From Oscillospiraceae bacterium (GTDB lineage Bacteria; Bacillota; Clostridia; Oscillospirales; Oscillospiraceae), in NCBI GenBank assembly GCA_022793685.1, contig JAAWDI010000025.1:1-50251 (forward strand): DNA of 50,251 nt, in the 5' to 3' direction. The notes beneath the pieces are model-generated. The model was not told the DNA's origin. It worked only from the letters and a program-made list of their open reading frames with translations, and made no database searches. Made by a program: the position numbers and the translations under genes. The first letter of the stretch is position 1. Each line of letters begins with the position of its first letter. Below, one piece after another: positions 48,170-50,251 of the stretch.

Positions 48170-49552
48170 TTAGTCCGCTGAGTACACCGTGACTGCTTCG
48201 CCGGCTTTTGCATCCCCGCTTGCCAACGCATCCACGCCGTCCCCGGCCTCCGTCCGCACTACCGTCCGTATCCGCTTAAGCAGCAGCCCGTAAATACCAT
48301 TCGTCCGTTCCGCCACGCCCAGCACATACGTCCCGTTGATGGCATGTAAGCGGGCATAGCCGTCCGCCTCGCCCAGCGGCACTGTGGGGCAGCCTTCCGG
48401 CCGGTTCCCGTTCAATCCCACAAGCGTGGCATGAAGCGTGCCGTCCAGTACACAGGACAGCAGTGCATAATCCTCTCCGCACATGTCTGCGTACACCCGG
48501 CTAATATTCGTCCCTTCGCTCCGGTCCTCCGCACCCCAAAAAAGGGGCTGCATCCCAAATTCCGCCGCCGTGTACCATCCCTCGAAGGTGAGTACCGTCT
48601 CGTTGGGCGTACCCAGCCGGGTCACAGCAGAAGCAACTCCCCCACAGTCTGCCGCCAGCGCTGCGCAGGACACGCAGGGCATAGAACCTTCCGTGATAAA
48701 CGTCCCCATGTCAATCGGCCTAATGGCATTGCTGTTGATAGACAACAGAACCCGCTGCAAAGGTTCCTCATGGCTCTTGAAACAGCCCATCACCGCCAGC
48801 GAAGGCGACAGCGCCGCCATGCTCCAGCCCTGGGTATAACCGTCCGGTTCAAAATCTAGGCCGATGACGCATTCCGCGCCCAGCGCCAAGGAGCTTTCCC
48901 CAAAGCTCACCATTCGCACAGCAGCATCCTGGCTGCCGGAGTAAGCTCTGCACAGCAGCGCTTTCCGATTCTCTACCGCACAAGCGGACAGGCTTATCGG
49001 GCCGTCCACGTCCACGACATCCGTGTATTGCAGCGTCCCCGTCAGGCCGTCAAAGGTCATAAGAGCGGCATGTCCTGCGCCGTCCGTATCTATGTAAAAT
49101 ACCGCCGCCGCATCTTGGAACCCTACTACCTCCGTTATCTCCGGCGATACTGCCGTGAGCAGCACGCTGTTGCCCAACACAAGACTGCCGTCCTCATCTT
49201 GCCCGATGGCCTTTAAGTAAAGGCTTTCACCTCGTACAAAGGCAACGGCAATCCGCCTCCCACCCAGAAAGGCAGAGCCAACGGCGTTCCCTGCTTCAGC
49301 AGGCAGCTCTGCCACCGGTGACAGTTCATCCACAAAAGATACAAAATCGCCGCTCTTCACGCTCCCGGCGGCAGACACCCTCACCGTCTCCTTTTCACCG
49401 TTGGCAATGCTCTGATTGATACGCTTCACCTTTTCCGCCAATATGGCAAAGCCCTCGTTTCCTGCGGCGGGCACGCCCTTGGCCGTCAGATTTTCCCCCA
49501 AGGCATTGCCTTGCGCCCGCAGCGCGTCCAACAAAGAGGCAATATCAGGCAC
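48170..49552 (-). CDS. Phage tail/baseplate-associated protein, repeat-rich
   Basis: 460 residues from GTG 49552, preceded by GGAGG at 9 nt; it overlaps the upstream gene by 8 bp. The first 55 residues (IASLLDALRAQGNALGENLTAKGVPAAGNEGFAILAEKVKRI) are a helical attachment segment common to phage tail appendages. The rest is a series of beta-rich repeats with pattern L-(x)n-A-V-x-x-F / A-L-L-x-C, likely a beta-propeller or similar receptor-binding body. It follows the fibre gene in the late operon. Confidence 0.7.
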   Translation of the reverse strand: MPDIASLLDALRAQGNALGENLTAKGVPAAGNEGFAILAEKVKRINQSIANGEKETVRVSAAGSVKSGDFVSFVDELSPVAELPAEAGNAVGSAFLGGRRIAVAFVRGESLYLKAIGQDEDGSLVLGNSVLLTAVSPEITEVVGFQDAAAVFYIDTDGAGHAALMTFDGLTGTLQYTDVVDVDGPISLSACAVENRKALLCRAYSGSQDAAVRMVSFGESSLALGAECVIGLDFEPDGYTQGWSMAALSPSLAVMGCFKSHEEPLQRVLLSINSNAIRPIDMGTFITEGSMPCVSCAALAADCGGVASAVTRLGTPNETVLTFEGWYTAAEFGMQPLFWGAEDRSEGTNISRVYADMCGEDYALLSCVLDGTLHATLVGLNGNRPEGCPTVPLGEADGYARLHAINGTYVLGVAERTNGIYGLLLKRIRTVVRTEAGDGVDALASGDAKAGEAVTVYSAD

Positions 49553-50099
49553 TTGGTTCCGCCTCCTCTCCATAAAGCAAGACATTCAGTACATTCGCCA
49601 CATCACCTACAAGGCTATCCACATAACCGAACACATCTTCCCTGTGGCCCTGCGGGTCATAGACGGCGGCTATCATATCCCCGCTTCCGTCTCCACTGGG
49701 GCCAATCTTTCCCTCCGGCCCCACCGGACCCTGTTCGCCGCGCTCACCCTGCACACCCTGTGCGCCCTGTGCTGCAATGGCCAGCCAATAACGCTCGTCC
49801 GGCGGAGCCACACCCTGGCAGGCGACAAGATTAACATAGCTGCTGCCGCCGTGGCTCACCTTGTTTCCTGGCTCATAGGCTCTTTCGTCGCTGTAGACCT
49901 CCCATACATTCCGGGCCGCTTCCGCCGCCTGGCGCTCTTCCTCCGACTTCAGCACCGCACGGCTCTCCTGTGCCGCCTGCTCCGCCGCTTGCTGCGCCGC
50001 CTCTGCCGCCGTTACCGCATCGTCGAACTCTCCGTTGATTACACGGCTCACAGCCGCGTCGATTTGCGTCCCTGTATAGACGCTTTGGTATTCCGCCAT
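49545..50099 (-). CDS. Collagen-like phage tail fibre protein
   Basis: 184 residues. An N-terminal tail-attachment motif (YQSVYTGTQIDAAVSRV) is followed by an Ala/Glu coiled coil (DAVTAAEAAQQAAEQAAQESRAVLKSEEE, about 27-55). Next comes a carbohydrate-binding-like strip with aromatic residues (YEPGNKVSHGGSSYVNLVACQGVAPPDERYW), then Gly-x-y collagen repeats from GAQGVQGERGEQGPVGPEG to about residue 137. Such fibres trimerise and recognise the host surface. GAGGTGAGAGT precedes the start. Confidence 0.88.
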   Translation of the reverse strand: MAEYQSVYTGTQIDAAVSRVINGEFDDAVTAAEAAQQAAEQAAQESRAVLKSEEERQAAEAARNVWEVYSDERAYEPGNKVSHGGSSYVNLVACQGVAPPDERYWLAIAAQGAQGVQGERGEQGPVGPEGKIGPSGDGSGDMIAAVYDPQGHREDVFGYVDSLVGDVANVLNVLLYGEEAEPSA

Positions 50100-50108
50100 A
50101 CTCTCACC

Positions 50109-50251
50109 TCAATAGTACAGAATCACGCAGCCGGAAGCGCCCTTGCCTCCCCTGCCGCCTTTTCCGCCGACGCCGCCCTTGCTTTTGGCGGTGTCTATCT
50201 CTACATTGCCATTTTGCAGGAACGGCCCGCCTGCGCCGCCTCCGCCGCCTC
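50109..50251 (-). CDS. Glycine-rich phage tail protein, 5' end outside the window
   Basis: The last 47 codons are visible: a run of Gly, then PFLQNGNVEIDTAKSKGG and alternating Gly/Lys/Arg, closing GCVILYY before TGA at 50111-50109. Gly-rich C-termini with a final hydrophobic strand are common in tail tip and receptor-binding proteins. It lies 9 bp before the fibre gene and is therefore in the same operon. Confidence 0.75.
   Translation of the reverse strand, partial: GGGGGAGGPFLQNGNVEIDTAKSKGGVGGKGGRGGKGASGCVILYY

Noticed and set aside
1-50251. tRNA or rRNA genes
   Set aside because: No TTCGA-type T-loop with matching acceptor stem and no rRNA signature was found while reading both strands.

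Overview
The window looks like chromosome from a GC-rich, spore-forming, anaerobic Clostridia member, most likely a gut Oscillospirales relative. This is inferred from the roughly 60% GC coding sequence, AGGAGG-type ribosome binding sites, CotF-like spore coat proteins, many Fe-S and flavin redox proteins and corrinoid enzymes. No rRNA or tRNA gene was seen, so the taxonomy is inference.

Layout. 1-1.2 kb: 3' part of groEL carrying an in-frame TAA. 1.3-7.7 kb: an Old-Yellow-Enzyme/2-enoate reductase, an AlkZ-related protein, and a MerR regulator divergent from an alcohol dehydrogenase/aldehyde dehydrogenase pair. 7.8-8.4 kb: an AT-richer metallo-beta-lactamase-fold gene, probably acquired. 8.6-25 kb: mostly housekeeping and envelope genes: metallophosphoesterase, mnmG, NifX-like protein, polysaccharide deacetylase, MATE pump, HD nucleotidase, ACT/UPF0210 pair, two spore coat proteins, an ECF sigma/anti-sigma pair, ferredoxin-type aldo/keto reductase, uridine kinase, a lipoprotein with duplicated domains and an MBOAT/DHHW acyl-transfer pair.

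25.3-38.7 kb is the most interesting region. It is a corrinoid-dependent methyl-transfer island: a RamA-like reductive activator, a DUF2284 protein, a corrinoid protein, two tandem UROD-fold methyltransferases, a divergent PocR/AraC regulator, a small Cys-containing protein, PadR and VOC genes, then a UROD-thioredoxin fusion, a nitrate/taurine-type ABC transporter and a CobW-type GTPase. The substrate is unknown. No MttB- or MtrH-type methyltransferase is present here, and the Zn-ligand positions of the UROD proteins differ from MtaA/MtbA.

38.7-43.4 kb: a GNAT protein, an XRE regulator under a promoter containing a LexA/SOS-like box, a ferredoxin, and an HxlR regulator divergent from a PNPOx-ferredoxin flavoprotein that is apparently co-transcribed with a quaternary-amine (Opu-type) ABC transporter. 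43.5-44 kb: a CarD-family regulator.

44.1-50.25 kb: the late end of a prophage read on the minus strand, from glycine-rich and collagen-like tail proteins through a tail protein to two holin-like membrane proteins and an amidase/CHAP-type endolysin. Within it, 46.74-47.94 kb has no convincing gene. Its first 400 nt (minus strand) form many nested helices and end in a terminator-like hairpin, so it is a candidate large structured phage RNA.
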